Source: Amphibalanus amphitrite
Lineage: Eukaryota; Arthropoda; Thecostraca; Balanomorpha; Balanidae
Reading direction: 5' to 3'
DNA length: 64,000 bases
NCBI RefSeq assembly: GCF_019059575.1
Contig: NW_024881670.1
Coordinates: forward strand, 716,001-780,000
The position numbers were made by a program, and so were the translations under genes. A model generated the notes under the pieces. It did not search any database, was not told where the DNA came from, and saw only the letters and a program-made list of their open reading frames with translations. Shown here one piece after another: positions 60,777 to 64,000 of this stretch; the first letter of the stretch is position 1; each line of letters opens with the position of its first letter.

Positions 60777-62340
60777 CATGTAACTAACTAATAGTAATGA
60801 CTGACCATTCGAGTCACCACTGGTCATTAGCTGCACCTTGTCTCTAAAATGAGCAGAGGTGCCATGGCTACAAAAGTATCTTATAGCGTTTTTAGCATAT
60901 TCGTTCAAAGCAGAGGGCATTCGTGCATTTTCCCATATCTTATCATGATTGATTGGTGAGGTCACATATTTGACCTGACTTCACTTTTCGGATGTAAAAT
61001 CCCAGATTCATGAACTGTTGGCACTTATAATCCCATTCATTACACCAAATTTCAGACTTATAGGAGATAATCTATAGGAATGACAAGATTGCAGCTTTTA
61101 GAGGCATTAAAACTGAACTGAACATGACATTGTGACCTGACCTCAGGTGGCCTGTGCTTGATTTTTATGCACGATGCAAAAGTGATGTATGTAGTATGTA
61201 CAATAAGATACACCGCTGCTTTCGTGGCGCTGCGCGGCGAGCTTTTTCTCAACACATGAAAAAACCGGGAGTGTGGCTAATAACACCTCTACCCATCAAG
61301 ACGAAGACCGGAAACCCGACCCCCCCCCCCCCACTCAAAAATCCGTGGCGACGCCCCTGCCTCCTCCCCCTCCTGCAAACACTGCCGCTGCGGACACTAA
61401 TTCGTGCAAGGGGTCATTTTCACTTCTCCTTCGGACGCCGCAGCCGCGCATCACGCTACCTCCCGCCGCGCGGGGGGCCGAGGGACGCTACCTCCCCCCA
61501 CACCGGATGACCATCGGGCCTGGGCGCCGCCGCGGCGGGCGATGGACGGCGCTACCTCAATTCAATCTCGAGAAAATCAATCCCAAGCACACTGCCAAGT
61601 AGTGTACCAAGGTGGTCCAAATTTGTATCCGCCCCTCCTATTGGTCAACGTCACGGCCGCCACATGGATGCATTACGTCATTCCCGTCTGCCAACGACCA
61701 ATCACAGTATGGTACTTGCGTCTTCATGGTCCCTTCAAATCCTGGGGCCGAACGTAACCTGGGCCCCTGTGTAACCTTGGTCCCGGTGTAACCTGGGTAC
61801 AATTGTACTCTGGTACTTATGAATGTCACCCGTGATGACCACGGAGAGTGATTACAATAATGGTTGAGGTGAGACAAACGATGACGAAAACACAGAGCGC
61901 GAGTGTGTGCATTAAAATGCGTGGGACTGGGCCGCAAACTAATTACTTTTAATTGTATTTTGGCTGAAGAGCTGATATTTTCCCACTGGTATTTGTGTAC
62001 GAATTGAGGTTCGGTTACACAGTTCCGGTCAGTATCTTCTCAGGGACTGGGATCGTGCTGGTGTCGTAATGCTAAAATATTAGTGCAAAAGTTGAACTTG
62101 AACTTGAACTGCTGTAAGTTTAAGTGCAAAGCTCGTTATTTAATCATACCTATTTTCTGATTTCGATAAAAAATTTATCTCATTTATTTGATTAATCTTT
62201 CAGCAATACATGTCATTGATGAGAGGTCCGTGCATACCTATGTCAGTTGATTTTTGAATGTTTTGTTGCAACTGCCTTTGCCACTAACTTGTACGAGCTG
62301 TACCTACTCAGTCTTCAGATTTTCCATGTGGCATGTTTTT
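60777..62340. other. no gene recognised
   Basis: A C12 run at about 61320 is followed by a CG-rich block to 61560. Frames of up to 118 codons there are proline/arginine-rich without motifs. 61620-61830 carries GTACC and CCTGGG words related to 47157-47340 in the opposite orientation. 61840-62340 is AT-rich. Confidence 0.45.
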
Positions 62341-62377
62341 ATCTTGAACTGCTGTGATTAGGCATTGGCCATTAGCG

Positions 62378-62420
62378 TCGCCACGGGGGGGCAAGCGGGG
62401 CAGCTTGCCCCCCCAACCTC
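62378..62420. repeat. poly-G/poly-C hairpin
   Basis: CACGGGGGGGCAAGCGGGGC followed by AGCTTGCCCCCCC forms a near-perfect hairpin. It is probably the end of another small element like 60547-60776. Confidence 0.7.
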
Positions 62421-62514
62421 GGACCGGGCACCCCCTGAGATCGATACAGATCCGATGAGATTTTGGAGTCGGGGAAAAATGGGGGTACCTTTCTGAGAAT
62501 GCCTGTGAGGTCAG

Positions 62515-62595
62515 ACTCTGTTGGAGCGTGCAGTTCAAACCAAAGTCAGAGTCGCAGTCGCCAAAATCTTCAAGACTCCGACTCCAGACTCGGAA
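62515..62595. repeat. GGAGTC-hexamer repeat, short copy
   Basis: CAGAGTCGCAGTCGCCAAAA then CTTCAAGACTCCGACTCC. A decayed member of the family. Confidence 0.6.
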
Positions 62596-62779
62596 ATGTC
62601 AATGCCATGATTCATGCCATGTTCCTAGTTGGTTCTTTATTACATTTTGTAGCTGATTTTCATAAATTTTGGAGTGCTGACACATAATTTTCGTTCAAAG
62701 CGTGACACGAAATCTTCGGGGCCTTTCTCAACTCTCGTCAAATGTCTGCGACAGGCACAAGTACCGTTCAAGTGCCGCA

Positions 62780-63115
62780 GGGCTCATGAGCCTGCTTTTC
62801 ACACAGGCTCCTAAGGAGCTCCACTGAGCTCTAAGAAGCTTTCGGAGGGCCCAAACCGGCCTCTGAGAGTCCCACTGGTGTCCATGTTCTCTAGAGGGCA
62901 CATACAGGGATCTTTGAGGACATTATACATACGTAGGCCTCTGAAGGGCCACACGAATCTTTGAGGATGCCTTCGAAAATTTCTGAAAACCTCAACTGGC
63001 CTATGATAGTTAAGCCGAACTTTTGAGGCGACAGACTTTACTAACCCCAACCCTGCATCTGAGGGGTCACAACTCACGTGTCCCTCTGAGGGCCGCAACA
63101 CATGTTTCTTATGTC
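62780..63115. repeat. degenerate tandem repeat, roughly 30-60 bp units
   Basis: CTCTGAGAGTCCCAC, CTCTAGAGGGCACAT, CTCTGAAGGGCCACA, ATCTGAGGGGTCACAA and CTCTGAGGGCCGCAAC recur at irregular spacing, alternating with TTTGAGGA words. An old decayed array. Confidence 0.55.
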
Positions 63116-63135
63116 CCTACCAACGTAGGGTCCAT

Positions 63136-64000
63136 AACCCGCGCCCCGCTGGGGGGGGGGGCAGAATCTGCCCCCCCTCCCGTTTTTCGCCAATAACTTC
63201 TAAACGCGTTACGCCAGCGACGTCAAACTTTCAGTACCTTATCATACATCAATTTGACACGTTCCCTGAAAATTTGAACGAAATCCGTCAGAAAATTTTT
63301 GAGAAATTGACGTTTTAGTGACGTCATGTTCGCCATTTTCGCCTCAAAAACGGCAAAATTTCAAACGCCGCTAACATCTTCATTTTTAAAGGAATCAAGA
63401 CGTAACAAAAAAGGTTATACGTGATTCCACGTTGTCTATCAAATGGCTATCTCGGTTTTTTGAAAATTTTGGATTTTGGCCCAAAATTTTTCAAAAAATT
63501 GATTTTTTTGGGAAAATAGTTATAAAATCCAAAATTTTGAGTGTATCGAAAAAACCGGAATATATGTCAGAGAAGTGGTCAATGTGCATCTACATACCAA
63601 TTTTCAGAAGAATCGGTTGAAAAATGTGGGAGTTATTCAAAATTTTATGACGTCACGACACACAAAATTTTTGAAAAATGATTTTTTTGGAAGTTCTAGA
63701 CCTCGTACGGAAACAAAAATAGCACCATTCGATTCGCCGTGAAAAACTGCATCAGATAGACACCTTTTTGGGCCTTAACAACCAACTTCAAAATTTGACC
63801 TCACTTGACCTGACCTTGACCTGACCTCGACCTGAAATTCATCCAGAGGTGGTCCATATCACTTATTGAGTGTGCCTATTGAATTCTATGAGTAAAATGA
63901 ACCATAAAACATGTGTCGCACATGCCCTCTTCTATATTTTGTTTTTGGTGACCTGACCTGACCTGACCTGACCTTGACCTTGACCTTTGAATGACATTGT
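63136..64000. mobile_element. TTAA-type G-run element, left end, running off window
   Basis: ATAA then CCCGCGCCCCGCTGGGGG, a G10...C7 hairpin, CCGTTTTTCGCCAATAACTT, AAACTTTCAGTACCTTATCA and TGACGTCATGTTCGCC match the order at 49557. From 63793 the sequence becomes TGACC pentamer tracts (CTTGACCTGACCTTGACCTG) to the window end. It is truncated by the window. Confidence 0.55.

Overview
This is eukaryotic, intron-rich DNA, most likely from an arthropod and possibly a crustacean such as a barnacle. The species call is inference from how the one recognisable host gene reads plus the repeat style. I see no bacterial operons, rRNA, convincing tRNA, CRISPR array or retroelement reverse transcriptase.

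Left half (1-32 kb), GC-rich. A minus-strand gene for an organic anion transporter (Oatp/SLCO family, MFS fold) fills this half, and four coding exons can be placed to the base. In transcript order they are 29911-29811 (start codon), 9330-9168, 5881-5665 and 2097-1897. All junctions are GT-AG and in phase, giving the first 227 residues (N-terminal tail, TM1-TM3 and the start of the second extracellular loop). The rest of the gene lies beyond base 1. A 5' UTR exon piece (29960-29912) and a probable first exon ending at 31458 in a GC-rich block place the promoter near 31.5-31.9 kb. The 20.5-kb intron holds several transposons. The most complete is a 3,411-bp hAT element (17062-20472) with perfect 8-bp target-site duplications, matching terminal inverted repeats and an apparently intact two-exon 653-residue transposase.

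Right half (32-64 kb), AT-richer and repeat-dominated. It holds a 2.2-kb non-autonomous hAT-type element (33101-35316, exact 8-bp duplication). Next comes a P-element/THAP9-like transposase remnant between 18-bp inverted repeats (35866-40043), an 80-bp minisatellite and a dead mariner (41077-42365, TA duplications). Further right are a large A-B-A'-B' inverted-repeat block (43522-45327) and several short TTAA-flanked piggyBac-type elements carrying poly-G/poly-C hairpins. Near the end are dispersed GGAGTC hexamer repeats, a 15-bp satellite and many TGACC pentamer tracts. No host gene is confidently recognised right of 32 kb.

The most unusual signal is a motif of about 45 bp (roughly AT-ATCTC-N-AACCGCTNGNCCGATTGCG-CTGAAACTTGGCA). 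It recurs about 18 times on both strands inside otherwise different repeat families between 43 and 64 kb, with a relative at 14.7 kb.
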